Part shown: positions 8,490-17,642 of the stretch, piece by piece
Layout of the letters: every line of letters starts with the position of its first letter
Numbering within the stretch: position 1 is the stretch's first letter
Assembly: GCF_029258575.1 (NCBI RefSeq)
Contig: NZ_JARHYI010000026.1
Coordinates: 1 to 41,471 of the forward strand
DNA from: Brachyspira sp.
GTDB taxonomy: Bacteria; Spirochaetota; Brachyspiria; Brachyspirales; Brachyspiraceae
Direction of reading: 5' to 3'
Length of the DNA stretch: 41,471 nucleotides
Notes under the pieces: generated by a model
What the model was told of the DNA's origin: nothing
What the model saw: the letters and a program-made list of their open reading frames with translations, nothing else
Database searches by the model: none
Translations under genes and position numbers: made by a program

Positions 8490-9650
8490 ATGAATAAAAA
8501 GAAAGCAGTTTTAATAGTAGTTGATAGTTGCGGTGTAGGAGCATTACCAGATGCTGAATCATTTGGGGATAAAGGAGTCAATACACTTGCTAATTTGGCA
8601 AAAGTTAATGGCGGAATAAATATCCCAAATATGGAAAAAATGGGTATTGGAAATATAATAGATATAGAAGGCGTATCAAAAAACGATAATTCTATAGGCT
8701 ATTATGGTAAGGCTATAGAAACCTCTAAAGCAAAAGATACAACTACAGGACATTGGGAAATAGCGGGGCTTGTATCAGATAAACCTTTTAATACATATCC
8801 GAATGGTTTTCCAGAAATCACTATAAAAAAAATAGAAGAGTTTTCTGGAAGGAAAGTAGTATGTAACAAGCCCTATTCTGGTACAGAAGTCATAGATGAT
8901 TATGCAGATGAGCAGTTAAAAAATGGTTCTTTAATAGTATACACTTCTGCCGATTCGGTACTTCAAATAGCAGCACATGAAGAAATAATACCTATAGATG
9001 AACTCTATAGAATATGTAAAAAATCTCTTGAAATATGTAATGAATACTCTCCAGTTGCAAGAGTTATAGCACGTCCATATATAGGAAGTAAGGGAAATTA
9101 TAAAAGAACTGAAAGAAGACATGATTATTCTGTTCCTCCAAGCGGTGAAACTATACTTGACAGACTAAAAAATAATAATCTTCCCGTTGTAGGAATAGGA
9201 AAAACAAGTGATATATTTGCAGGTGTAGGTATCACCGATAATAGACAAACAAATAAAAACAATCTTGATGGTATAGAAAAAACGATTAATGCTATTAAGG
9301 AAATTGATGAAGGATTAATATTCACAAATTTAGTTGATTTTGATATGCTCTATGGACATAGAAGAGATCCTAAAGGATATAAAAATGCCCTGGAGGAATT
9401 CGATAAATATATACCAGAAATGTTAGAAAATCTAAATGATGATGATCTATTTATCATAACGGCAGATCATGGATGCGATCCAACATACAAAGGAAGTGAT
9501 CATACAAGAGAGTATATACCAATACTTGCTTATGGTAAAAATCTAAGAAAAAATGTGAATATAGGTGTAATGGAGTCTTTCGTTTCAATAGCTGCTACTA
9601 TAGAAAAGCATTTACTTGGTAATACTAAACTTAAAGGAAGTTTCATATAA
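8490..9650 (+). CDS. deoB: Phosphopentomutase
   Basis: The 386-residue, full-length DeoB belongs to the alkaline phosphatase superfamily. It interconverts (deoxy)ribose-1- and -5-phosphate in nucleoside salvage. The metal-site motifs are in order: VVDSCGVGALPDA at the N-terminus, KDTTTGHWEI with the phosphorylated Thr, NLVDFDMLYGHRRDP, and TADHGCDPTYKGSDHTRE. The cap domain lies between the second and third blocks. AGGA lies upstream of the ATG. It appears to be a single gene; no nucleoside phosphorylase or deoC is adjacent. I see no clear terminator immediately after it; the large inverted repeat at 9769-9810 is more likely part of the adhE control region. Confidence 0.96.
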   Translation: MNKKKAVLIVVDSCGVGALPDAESFGDKGVNTLANLAKVNGGINIPNMEKMGIGNIIDIEGVSKNDNSIGYYGKAIETSKAKDTTTGHWEIAGLVSDKPFNTYPNGFPEITIKKIEEFSGRKVVCNKPYSGTEVIDDYADEQLKNGSLIVYTSADSVLQIAAHEEIIPIDELYRICKKSLEICNEYSPVARVIARPYIGSKGNYKRTERRHDYSVPPSGETILDRLKNNNLPVVGIGKTSDIFAGVGITDNRQTNKNNLDGIEKTINAIKEIDEGLIFTNLVDFDMLYGHRRDPKGYKNALEEFDKYIPEMLENLNDDDLFIITADHGCDPTYKGSDHTREYIPILAYGKNLRKNVNIGVMESFVSIAATIEKHLLGNTKLKGSFI

Positions 9651-9768
9651 GTATCATATGTAGTTTTTGTATTATATATGATTCATCTATACTTATAAAA
9701 CAATATTTTATAAAAAATACTACATGTTCAACAATATAATAAAAAACATAATAACATTTACAGAAAAT

Positions 9769-9810
9769 TATAAATACCCTATATTTTTTTGTATATATAG
9801 AGTATTTATA
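9769..9810. promoter_or_regulatory. Large inverted repeat upstream of the adhE promoter
   Basis: TATAAATAC (9769-9777) and CTATAT (9779-9784) pair with ATATAG (9795-9800) and GTATTTATA (9802-9810). This makes 15 paired bases with one mismatch around a 10-nt T-rich loop. It ends 12 bp before the adhE -35 and has no T-run after it, so an upstream protein-binding site or cruciform is more likely than a terminator. Confidence 0.5.
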
Positions 9811-9822
9811 ACAACTATAGTA

Positions 9823-9850
9823 TTGACTTTATGTTAATATATGCTACTAT
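9823..9850 (+). promoter_or_regulatory. Candidate adhE promoter
   Basis: TTGACT (9823-9828), a 16-bp spacer and TACTAT (9845-9850), with TG at the extended -10 position. An alternative -10 is TATATA at 9848. The adhE ribosome site lies about 30 bp downstream. Confidence 0.5.
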
Positions 9851-9853
9851 ATA

Positions 9854-9867
9854 TGATAAGCTTATCA
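9854..9867. promoter_or_regulatory. Perfect 14-bp palindrome at the adhE transcription start (operator candidate)
   Basis: TGATAAGCTTATCA is a perfect palindrome placed where transcription from the 9823-9850 promoter would begin, a classic repressor position. The right side continues as TCACAA, which recalls a Rex half-site, but the half-sites are 8 rather than 6 bp apart. Confidence 0.45.
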
Positions 9868-9890
9868 CAATTTATATTAAGGAGATAAAG

Positions 9891-12494
9891 ATGAATAAAG
9901 AATCAAAGGGAAAAAGCGGCAATTCAGTACTTGATGATTTAATAGCAAAGGCTAAAAAAGCACAGGCTGTATATGCTGGTTTTACTCAGGAACAGGTAGA
10001 TGCTATATTCAAAGCATGTGCGATAGCTATTAATAGTAGAAGAATACCTCTAGCTAAAATGGCTTGTGAAGAAACAGGTATGGGTATAGTAGAAGACAAA
10101 GTTATAAAAAATCATTTTGCTTCAGAATATATTTATAATAAATATAAAGATACAAAAACCTGCGGTATTATAACTGAAGATATAGCAATGGGAATGAAAA
10201 GAGTTGCTGAGCCTATTGGTATTATAGCTGGAGTAGTACCTACTACAAACCCTACATCAACAGCAGCATTCAAAGCATTGATAACTTTAAAAACAAGAAA
10301 CGCTATAGTATTCTCACCTCACCCAAGAGCAAAAAAATGTACTGCAGAAGTTTGTAAAATAATCAATCAAGTAGCTGTAGAACATGGTGCTCCAGATGGA
10401 TTAATCAACTGTATTGAAGAACCTACTGTAGAACTTTCAGCAGGATTAATGAGTCACCCTGAAATAGATTTAATTCTAGCTACAGGCGGACCTGGTATGG
10501 TTAAAGCTGCATATTCAAGCGGAAAACCTGCTTTAGGCGTAGGTGCTGGAAACACTCCTGCTATTATAGATGAAACTGCTAATATAAAAATGGCTGTTAA
10601 CTCTGTTATTTTAAGTAAAACTTTTGATAATGGTATGATATGTGCAAGTGAACAAACTGTAGTTGTTGTAAAAAGTGTTTATGAAGAAGTAAAAAAAGAG
10701 TTTGTTTACAGAGGAGCTTATCTTTTAAATAAAGAAGAAAAAGCAAAATTAAGTAAAGTAATAATAATAGATCGAGCTTTAAATGCTAAAATAGTAGGTC
10801 AGCCTGCTCATGTTATAGCAAAAATGGCTGGAATTACTGTTCCTGAAGAAACTAAAATACTTATAGGAGAAGCTAGTTCTATAAGTAAAGATGAAGCTTT
10901 CTCTTATGAAAAATTATCACCTGTACTTGGCATGTATAAAGCTGAAGATTATGAAGATGCTTTGAATAAGGCACATAGTTTAATAGTATTCGGAGGACTT
11001 GGACATACTTCTGTATTATACACTGATGAAGATAATCAAAAAGAAAGAATAGCTAAATTCTATGAAAGAATGCCTACAGGAAGAATACTTATAAATATGC
11101 CTTCTTCTCAGGGAGCTATAGGAGATGTTTATAACTTCAGATTAGAGCCTTCTTTGACATTAGGATGTGGAAGTTGGGGTGGAAACTCTACTAGTGAAAA
11201 TGTAGGTGTTAAACATCTTTTAAATATCAAGTCTGTAGCTTCAAGGAGAGAAAACATGTTATGGTATAGAGTACCAGAAAAAATATATCTAAAAAGAGGT
11301 TCTTTAGATGTTGCTTTAAGAGAATATGCTAATAAGAAAAGAGCATTAATCATAACAGATGGACCTCTTTATAAATTGGGTGTTACTGATAATGTTACTA
11401 AAGTATTGGATGATATAGGAGTTAAATATACTGTATTTTCTGATGTAAAACCAGATCCTACTTTAAGTACGGTAAGAGATATAGTAAAAACTGCTAATGC
11501 TTTTGAACCTGATGTAATTATATCATTGGGAGGAGGTTCTCCTATAGATGCTGGAAAAATTGCTTGGTTATTATACGAAAATCCTCAAGTTAAATTTGAA
11601 GATATAGCTATGGTATTTATGGATATAAGAAAAAGAATATGCGATGCTGGAGAATTAGGAAAGAAAGCTCAATTTGTTGCTATACCTACAACATCTGGTA
11701 CAGGTTCTGAAACTACTCCATTTGCCGTTATAACAGATGATGCTACTCATATTAAATATCCTATCACTGATTATTCTTTAACTCCTGATATGGCTATATT
11801 AGATGCTAATTTAGTTATGAGCATGCCTAAAAGCTTATGTGCTGCAAGTGGTATTGACTCTTTAACTCATGCTCTTGAGGCTTATGCTTCTATATGTGCT
11901 ACAGAATTTTCTAATTGTAATGCTGAAAAAGCTATTAGACTTATATTCAAATACTTACCTTCTTCATATAAGGAAGGTGCTGAAAATCCTGAAGCTAGAG
12001 AGTATATGCATTATGCCGCTTCTTTAGCTGGTATGGCTTTTGCTAATGCATTTTTAGGTATTTGTCACTCTATGGCTCATAAATTGGGTGCTGCTTTCAA
12101 TATACCTCATGGTTTTGCTAATGCTCTTCTTATATGTCAGGTTGTAAAATATAATTCTAATGAAAAGCCTAGCAAACAAGGTTTATTCCCTCAATATAAA
12201 TATCCTCATGTAAGAGCAAGATACGCTTCTGTAGCTGATATACTTGAACTTGGCGGTAAAAACGATACTGAGAAAGTAGCTAATTTGATAAAGGCTATAA
12301 ATGGACTTAAAAAAGAATTGGATATACCTTTGTCTATTAAAGAATATGGTATAGCTGAAAAAGACTTCATGGCTAAACTTGATGAAATAGTAGAACAGGC
12401 ATTTAATGATCAATGTACTGGTGCTAACCCTGTTTATCCACTTATGAAAGAATTAAAACAGATTTATTTAGATGCTTATAATGGAGTTTATTAA
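9891..12494 (+). CDS. adhE: Bifunctional aldehyde-alcohol dehydrogenase
   Basis: This fermentative enzyme reduces acetyl-CoA to acetaldehyde and then ethanol, regenerating two NAD+. The N-terminal CoA-acylating aldehyde dehydrogenase half has [14 protein letters not shown] and [11 protein letters not shown] (catalytic Cys251). The C-terminal half is an iron alcohol dehydrogenase with [25 protein letters not shown], and the metal-binding [19 protein letters not shown]. The length of 867 residues is normal. An in-frame ATG exists at 9831, but it lies inside the promoter region. AAGGAG at 9879-9884 is ideally spaced for the ATG at 9891, which I take as the start. The two palindromes upstream suggest redox or fermentation control. 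A terminator follows. Confidence 0.97.
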   Translation: MNKESKGKSGNSVLDDLIAKAKKAQAVYAGFTQEQVDAIFKACAIAINSRRIPLAKMACEETGMGIVEDKVIKNHFASEYIYNKYKDTKTCGIITEDIAMGMKRVAEPIGIIAGVVPTTNPTSTAAFKALITLKTRNAIVFSPHPRAKKCTAEVCKIINQVAVEHGAPDGLINCIEEPTVELSAGLMSHPEIDLILATGGPGMVKAAYSSGKPALGVGAGNTPAIIDETANIKMAVNSVILSKTFDNGMICASEQTVVVVKSVYEEVKKEFVYRGAYLLNKEEKAKLSKVIIIDRALNAKIVGQPAHVIAKMAGITVPEETKILIGEASSISKDEAFSYEKLSPVLGMYKAEDYEDALNKAHSLIVFGGLGHTSVLYTDEDNQKERIAKFYERMPTGRILINMPSSQGAIGDVYNFRLEPSLTLGCGSWGGNSTSENVGVKHLLNIKSVASRRENMLWYRVPEKIYLKRGSLDVALREYANKKRALIITDGPLYKLGVTDNVTKVLDDIGVKYTVFSDVKPDPTLSTVRDIVKTANAFEPDVIISLGGGSPIDAGKIAWLLYENPQVKFEDIAMVFMDIRKRICDAGELGKKAQFVAIPTTSGTGSETTPFAVITDDATHIKYPITDYSLTPDMAILDANLVMSMPKSLCAASGIDSLTHALEAYASICATEFSNCNAEKAIRLIFKYLPSSYKEGAENPEAREYMHYAASLAGMAFANAFLGICHSMAHKLGAAFNIPHGFANALLICQVVKYNSNEKPSKQGLFPQYKYPHVRARYASVADILELGGKNDTEKVANLIKAINGLKKELDIPLSIKEYGIAEKDFMAKLDEIVEQAFNDQCTGANPVYPLMKELKQIYLDAYNGVY

Positions 12495-12518
12495 TAAAAA
12501 AATAGTTTTATAATTTCT

Positions 12519-12552
12519 AGGCTGGCATTAATATTTGATGTCAGCCTTTATT
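12519..12552 (+). terminator. Rho-independent terminator after adhE
   Basis: AGGCTGGCAT (12519-12528) pairs with ATGTCAGCCT (12538-12547) with one G-U pair, followed by TTATTATT. It lies between convergent genes; the minus side lacks an immediate T-run. Confidence 0.8.
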
Positions 12553-12564
12553 ATTATGAAAATA

Positions 12565-13095
12565 TCACTTAATAATATCGTTTTTCTTGTCTAAAAATAA
12601 TATCATAGTGATAATACCTACAATACTTCCAGTAATAAGTGATAATATAAATACAGGGACTATTAAAAAACTAATATCAGGAAGTTTAAATAAATATTTA
12701 GATAGAAATGCCTGAGATAAATTACTTATTAAAGCTCCTATTAAACTTATTCCAAAAATAGAAAAAGCATTCTTAAAATAACTCATTAATTTCATAACTA
12801 TAATAGATGTTATACCTCCGCATAATCCCAAATAAAAAGGAGGAGTCAATATATAAGCGAATACCAAAGCGACGGATACATTCTTTATTAATATTAATAA
12901 TAATAATTCTTTAAAGCTGAATACATCTATAACCATCAATACAACAATAAAAGAAAAACCTATTCTAAAATATGGTATAGGTCTTGGAAACATATTTTCT
13001 ACTGCCGCGATAAATGATGATATAAAGGCAAAAAATATTACATCATATATTCTTCTTTTACCAGAATGAAATTTTATACTTTCTAAAAATACCAT
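12565..13095 (-). CDS. Gx transporter family membrane protein (formerly heptaprenyl diphosphate synthase component I)
   Basis: The 176-residue integral membrane protein has about five hydrophobic segments. The N-terminal block IAAVENMFPRPIPYFRIGF and the LGLCGGITSIIVMKL segment match the Gx-type small transporter family, historically annotated as heptaprenyl diphosphate synthase component I. The fold resembles ECF-type S components; the cargo is unknown. It lies 9 bp after the NusG-domain-II gene, a pairing that is common in Firmicutes and spirochaetes and often near flavin or quinone-related genes. AGGAA precedes the ATG. No ECF energising module is in the window. The family call is good; transport function is inferred. 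Confidence 0.8.
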   Translation of the reverse strand: MVFLESIKFHSGKRRIYDVIFFAFISSFIAAVENMFPRPIPYFRIGFSFIVVLMVIDVFSFKELLLLILIKNVSVALVFAYILTPPFYLGLCGGITSIIVMKLMSYFKNAFSIFGISLIGALISNLSQAFLSKYLFKLPDISFLIVPVFILSLITGSIVGIITMILFLDKKNDIIK

Positions 13096-13104
13096 AAATA
13101 ATTC

Positions 13105-13467
13105 CTATTGAACTACAGAGTCTATTTCAATATCATTCTCTACATTTTTTTCAAATCTTATAGATATACCATTGGGCATACATATTATAGGGGAATTTTT
13201 AAGTATTCCAGATTTAATGCATAATTTATCTCTACAAGGTGAAGAATTAAACATAACCTGTCCATTACTTATAATTATTTTAGATTCTCCTAACAATCCA
13301 TTGACTATAATTTCTCTATCGGTATTCAAATCATATCTAAAAGACTTATCATAAGAATCTATAATTATTTTACTGCTTTTATTTGATATTAAATTCCTAG
13401 CATAAAAAATAGAAAAAATAATTATAAATAAAAATATTATCATATCACCATATTTTAATTTGTACAT
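13105..13467 (-). CDS. NusG domain II-containing membrane-anchored protein
   Basis: The 120-residue product has one N-terminal membrane anchor (about 8-24). An extracytoplasmic NusG-domain-II-like beta domain follows, including the conserved SPCRDKLCIKSG with two cysteines and the IICMPNGISIRFE segment. In the family this domain is found alone, without the transcription-factor part of NusG, usually beside a Gx transporter gene, and its function is not known. The paired cysteines in CxxxxC suggest disulfide or cofactor attachment, which is only an inference. It is in tight order with the YbbR gene (23 bp) and the Gx gene (9 bp), so these are probably one transcript. Confidence 0.82.
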   Translation of the reverse strand: MYKLKYGDMIIFLFIIIFSIFYARNLISNKSSKIIIDSYDKSFRYDLNTDREIIVNGLLGESKIIISNGQVMFNSSPCRDKLCIKSGILKNSPIICMPNGISIRFEKNVENDIEIDSVVQ

Positions 13468-13490
13468 TATTTGATTAATTTACCTATTAT

Positions 13491-14474
13491 TTAATTATCG
13501 TTAGAAATTTCTCTCTTTGTTATCTCAACATCAAAAAATGAAGGTTCTATCTCTACAAGTTTTGTATGAACAGGTATATTAGCCTCAACAGATACATTTG
13601 AATATATGCCATTATTAGTCATATCTTTTAAATCAATGGATAATATAATATCATCAATAGATATATTGGTAAGCAAAGTTTTATTAGCCTCTAAAACCAA
13701 TCTATTAATAACAAAAGCCTTATCAGAATTAACATTAAATTTACTATTTAGATTATCTATATTAATGGCAATATTATTAAACTCTATTTTGTCTACATCT
13801 TTATTAAAAATCACATTAACATTAACCCTAGAAACATCAGATTTTATATTAGTAGGTAAATTTATTCTTGATATAGTAGAATAATCCAAATATTTATCAG
13901 TCAAATCTACATTATATGTTTTAACTTCATCTATAGAAGATATTAAAGTTTTAGGACCTGATATTATAGTATTAGAAGGATTAACTATTATATTATCAAC
14001 CTCCAAACCAAAAGAAACAACTCCATTTGTTGATACAATTATAGGAACTGTTTTATAAGCAAGATCATCCAAAACAATAGGTATTTTATTTGGATTTACT
14101 GTAATATTCATCTTTGAATAATCTATATCTCCAGCCAAATATACATCATACATATTACTTCCTATTGAGGCATTTGTAAGATCAATATAAGTTCTCAATT
14201 CTGTTGGAAGTTCATATACATTATCTTTGAAACCTTTTAAAGTTATGATAATATTTTCAGGTATACGATTTGCTATTAATAATCTTGAAGGTATATTTTT
14301 TATTTCAACTTTTGTAATATAATCTTTTGTATATTCCTTTTGATATCTTACAAATAAAAATAATATAAAAGACATTAAAAGACATAATAATTTTATCCAA
14401 AATCTATTAGTTATGCTGGCTAACATTCTTTTGAAAGTAAATTTACTTAAATCTGATTTTTTATTATCTTTCAT
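13491..14474 (-). CDS. cdaR: YbbR-domain protein (CdaR-like regulator of diadenylate cyclase)
   Basis: The 327-residue protein has a basic cytoplasmic N-terminus, one transmembrane helix (about 28-43, with LCLLMSFILFLFVRY) and a long extracytoplasmic beta-rich part made of repeated YbbR modules. These modules show the recurrent pattern of P-x-x-I/V-x-V near each start, for example KTVPIIV and a final PVHTKLVEIEPSFFDVEI. In Firmicutes CdaR binds and modulates the membrane cyclase CdaA. The ATG overlaps the cdaA stop by 4 bp here, which strongly supports the partnership. The degree of sequence similarity to Bacillus CdaR cannot be judged by eye, so the gene symbol is by context. Confidence 0.85.
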   Translation of the reverse strand: MKDNKKSDLSKFTFKRMLASITNRFWIKLLCLLMSFILFLFVRYQKEYTKDYITKVEIKNIPSRLLIANRIPENIIITLKGFKDNVYELPTELRTYIDLTNASIGSNMYDVYLAGDIDYSKMNITVNPNKIPIVLDDLAYKTVPIIVSTNGVVSFGLEVDNIIVNPSNTIISGPKTLISSIDEVKTYNVDLTDKYLDYSTISRINLPTNIKSDVSRVNVNVIFNKDVDKIEFNNIAINIDNLNSKFNVNSDKAFVINRLVLEANKTLLTNISIDDIILSIDLKDMTNNGIYSNVSVEANIPVHTKLVEIEPSFFDVEITKREISNDN

Positions 14475-15253
14475 TTTTTTATCTCTAAAAGCTCTCCAAG
14501 TCTTTTATCTAGCTCTTCTCTAGTTAAATTATATTCCAATATTCCATTATGAACAATTGATACACATTGAGTTTCTTCTGAAACAACAACTACTACCGCA
14601 TCTGTTTGTTCTGATACCCCAAGTGCCGCTCTATGTCTTGTACCAAGCCTCCTATTTTTTATTTTTGGTTCTATTTCTGTAAGAGGTAAATATGCACTGG
14701 CTGCCGCTATTCTATTTTCCATTATTATAGCAGCACCATCATGAATAGGATTGTTTTTAAAGAATATTGATTCAATAAGCTCCATGGATATATCTGCATT
14801 AATCTTTACAGCCCTATCCACTAAAGAATGTAATGATATATTCCTTTGAAAAACAATTAAAGCGCCATAGCCTTTATATGACAAATTAAAAGTGGCGCTT
14901 AATATCTTCTGTATCTGATCTTCATCATATCTAAATGAATTCTTAAGAAAAGCCCTTCCTCCCAATATTATAAGAGCATGCTTAATTTCCGCCTGAAAAA
15001 GCACTACTATAGTTATAAGTCCTACTTGAAAAAATTGGTCAAATATCCATGATAATGTAGAAAGACCGAACACTTTTGCTATTAAAGTTATAAAAAATAG
15101 TATTATAAAACCTATTGCTATGCTATATGCTCTTGTATTATGCATTAGCATATAAATTATATAAAATAATACTGCAACTAATGATATATCAAGAGCGTAA
15201 AACAAATACCTCCAATTTGTAGTTGATATAAAATTATTTATAACATAAAGCAT
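14471..15253 (-). CDS. cdaA: Membrane diadenylate cyclase (c-di-AMP synthase)
   Basis: CdaA/DacA makes cyclic di-AMP from two ATP. The 260-residue protein has three N-terminal transmembrane helices (about 20-37, 42-60, 66-86) and a DAC domain from about 100. The domain shows IHDGAAIIM (Asp172-Gly-Ala) and LGTRHRAALG (Arg206-His-Arg), both required for catalysis, so the enzyme looks active. It is the first gene of a run followed by the YbbR gene. No strong Shine-Dalgarno is seen before the ATG. c-di-AMP usually governs potassium and osmolyte transport and envelope homeostasis. The glmM gene that often follows cdaR is absent, being replaced by the NusG-II and Gx genes. Confidence 0.95.
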   Translation of the reverse strand: MLYVINNFISTTNWRYLFYALDISLVAVLFYIIYMLMHNTRAYSIAIGFIILFFITLIAKVFGLSTLSWIFDQFFQVGLITIVVLFQAEIKHALIILGGRAFLKNSFRYDEDQIQKILSATFNLSYKGYGALIVFQRNISLHSLVDRAVKINADISMELIESIFFKNNPIHDGAAIIMENRIAAASAYLPLTEIEPKIKNRRLGTRHRAALGVSEQTDAVVVVVSEETQCVSIVHNGILEYNLTREELDKRLGELLEIKK

Positions 15254-15320
15254 AGTTTTTATATTATATCATAATATAAATATTTGTAAATATAACTTTA
15301 TTAACAGAGTAATATTAAAA

Positions 15321-17015
15321 TTATATAGCGGAATCATTCAAATATAATGTTTTTCCTTCTTTAATGGTTTCTAATACCTTTATATCTTTTATACTCATAG
15401 GGTTGCATGTAATAGGATTATCACTTAATATAACCAAATCAGCTAATTTTCCCTCTTCTATAGTACCTTTTGAATTTTCTTCTTTGTTTTGATAAGCTGC
15501 ATTAATTGTTATAGCTTTCAAAGCGTCATAAGGGCTAACTTTCTGATTTTCTCCTAATAATACACCATTTTTTGTAACTCTATTTACTGCACACCAAATA
15601 GTTTCAAGCATATCTGGTTTTCTTACAGGAGTATCCTGATGATATGTGAAAGCCAAATTATTATCTAATGCAGTTTTTGAAGCACTTATTTGAGAAGCTC
15701 TTTCCATACCCAAATTAATCAAATGAGTATCTCCCCAATGATATATATGTGCTACAAATATAGAAGGTATAATATTAAGATTAGACATAGAAGTATATTG
15801 ATCTTCCCTTATTATTTGGCTATGTACCAAAACCGCTCTGTAATTATTAGTTGTATTTCTTTTTATCATAACATTGCTGAATGCATTAATATACTGCTCT
15901 GCTGCGGCATCTCCATTACAATGTGCCTGAAGCTGCATTTGATCATCTAAAGCTCTTTCTACAAATTTTTCTACTGATGCATCATCGTATGTAGCATATC
16001 CTCTATATCTTACAGGTCCGCTTATATAAGGCTGTCCTAACCATGCTGTTTTTGCTTGAGGAGAACCGTCTAAAAATATTTTGTATCCACCTATTTTGAA
16101 TTTATTTTTATAAACTCCTATCATTTCTTTATTAGTTTCTGCTATAGATGCTGAATTTTTCAAATCTACAAATCCTATTATATCAATTTTGAATCTTTTA
16201 TTATCTATCATCTTCTTTATAAGCGGAAATTCTGCTGTTGAAATCAAAGCATCTTGTGCTGTTGTAATACCATATCCTAAATAAACATCTTCTGCCTTAT
16301 TAATAAAGTCCATTAATTTTTCTTCTGTAACTCCAAAATTAATTTGTGAAGAATAATGCATAAAGGCTGTTTCTTCCATATATCCTGTAGGTTTTCTGCT
16401 GTTAGGATATCTTTCTATTAAACCACCGTCAATATCAGGAGTGTTTTCATCTATACCAAACATTTCTAATGCTTTTGAATTCATAACACCAACATGTCCT
16501 GAAGTATGAGTTAGAAATATAGGGTGAGTAGTAGAAATTTTATCTAAATCATCTCTATTAGGATTTTTTTTATCTGGAAGTAAATTATTATCATATCCAA
16601 ACCCTATTATCCAAGTATCATCTTCCAATTTGTTTACTTTCATATAATTTGTAATGCTATTAGCCATTTCAGCTAAATTGGTAACCTCTGTTAAATCTAC
16701 AGTTGTAAGTGCCTGAGCCAATCTCACTATATGACTATGAGAATCTATGAATGAAGGCATTAATGTTTTTCCATCTAAATCTATTACTTCAGCATATACA
16801 TTATCAATTAAATTCTTTTCATCTTCCTCAGTGTAAGCAACTTTCATTATTGTATTATCTCTAACCTCTATAGCCCTTGCATAAGAAGGTTCATTTCCTT
16901 TCATAGTAAGTATATTACCATTATGATAAACTTTAATTTTATGAGTGATTTTATCATGGCAGGAATTAAAAAATAAAGATAAAACTATCAATAATATAAA
17001 ATATAATTTTTTCAT
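15321..17015 (-). CDS. Lipoprotein amidohydrolase (YtcJ-like)
   Basis: The 564-residue protein carries a lipoprotein signal peptide with lipobox LFFNSC (Cys19). An amidohydrolase-3 / YtcJ-type domain follows: NGNILTM start, DLDGKTLMPSFIDSHSHIV with the metal-binding HxH, QAHCNGDAAAEQYI, a late VHSQIIREDQ, FTYHQDTPV, and a C-terminal EGKLADLVILSDNPI that closes the small beta domain. The family hydrolyses amide or related bonds using one or two metals. Substrates of most members, including this one, are unknown. The lipid anchor places it outside the cytoplasmic membrane, unusual for this mostly cytosolic family but seen in some bacteria. Confidence 0.88.
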   Translation of the reverse strand: MKKLYFILLIVLSLFFNSCHDKITHKIKVYHNGNILTMKGNEPSYARAIEVRDNTIMKVAYTEEDEKNLIDNVYAEVIDLDGKTLMPSFIDSHSHIVRLAQALTTVDLTEVTNLAEMANSITNYMKVNKLEDDTWIIGFGYDNNLLPDKKNPNRDDLDKISTTHPIFLTHTSGHVGVMNSKALEMFGIDENTPDIDGGLIERYPNSRKPTGYMEETAFMHYSSQINFGVTEEKLMDFINKAEDVYLGYGITTAQDALISTAEFPLIKKMIDNKRFKIDIIGFVDLKNSASIAETNKEMIGVYKNKFKIGGYKIFLDGSPQAKTAWLGQPYISGPVRYRGYATYDDASVEKFVERALDDQMQLQAHCNGDAAAEQYINAFSNVMIKRNTTNNYRAVLVHSQIIREDQYTSMSNLNIIPSIFVAHIYHWGDTHLINLGMERASQISASKTALDNNLAFTYHQDTPVRKPDMLETIWCAVNRVTKNGVLLGENQKVSPYDALKAITINAAYQNKEENSKGTIEEGKLADLVILSDNPITCNPMSIKDIKVLETIKEGKTLYLNDSAI

Positions 17016-17030
17016 TTTAGTACCTCTTTT

Positions 17031-17410
17031 TTATATAGTTATTTTTATTTTATTGTTTTCATTATCAAATATCATGCTCTTATAATATCTGTCACCTATA
17101 GTTATAGGATATGATGCGATTTTAAATACGTCTTTTTTCTAATTCTTTTGTAAGTAAATCAATTTCATCCTTTCTTTCTACAGATATTCAATATGAGCAA
17201 ATCTGTATAATTCATAATTTTTATTTTTTCTTTAATATCTTTTATAGTAATTAATTCAAATCTACAATTATCTTCAAATGTAAGAAAATATGATTCAAAA
17301 CCTTTTTACTCATTAAGATATTTATCATTAGATTAGCAATTAAAATATTTAATATAAAAATTTTTAGTTCTTCCAAATCTTTTATCTAAACTGCAATATT
17401 TTCATTTTAT
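17031..17410 (-). pseudogene. Decayed VOC/glyoxalase-family gene
   Basis: Reading the minus strand in three frames recovers consecutive blocks of a vicinal-oxygen-chelate (glyoxalase/bleomycin-resistance-like) protein: KNFYIKYFNC, KGFESYFLTFEDNCRFELI, YRFAHIEYL, KDEIDLLTKELEK, then FKIASYPITIGDRYYKSMIF to a TAA at 17031. Two in-frame stops interrupt the first block and at least three frame changes are needed, so no functional protein is possible. The C-terminal GDRYYKSMIFDNENNKI resembles the usual GDGYYES-x-x-x-DPEGN-x-I ending. The N-terminal boundary is approximate, since the expected metal-ligand start (HIAI) is not cleanly seen. This explains most of the otherwise empty stretch between the amidohydrolase and purL. 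Confidence 0.8.
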
Positions 17411-17580
17411 TATCCAATTATAATCTTATATGACATAAAAATGAACGATATTATAACATTAACAAAAAAAATAAAAAAAGACTAAATAACCATTTATATA
17501 TAGAATTATTAAAAAAATAATGAACTATAGTAAAAATTCTTCAATTTACTTATGATAAAAAATCATTTTATAAAAACTAT

Positions 17581-17589
17581 TGATATAAT
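17581..17589 (+). promoter_or_regulatory. Extended -10 promoter element for purL
   Basis: TGATATAAT (17581-17589) is an extended -10 identical to that of the pyrB promoter, 54 bp before the purL ATG. No convincing -35 is visible. Nothing else recognisable lies between 17411 and the start codon apart from a short ATGAT-A5-ATCAT repeat at 17552-17566; no riboswitch fold was seen. Confidence 0.45.
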
Positions 17590-17642
17590 AAACATTGCAT
17601 ATATAATCATTATATTAAAAATTTAACTTAGGAAATAATATA

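Noticed and set aside
9851-9870. Canonical Rex or Crp operator upstream of adhE
   Set aside because: The TCACAA half-site is present, but the mirrored half is ATATGA and the spacing is 8 rather than 6 bp.
9831-9890. N-terminal 20-residue extension of AdhE from the ATG at 9831
   Set aside because: This ATG lies between the -35 and -10 candidates and lacks a ribosome site; AAGGAG is ideally placed for 9891.
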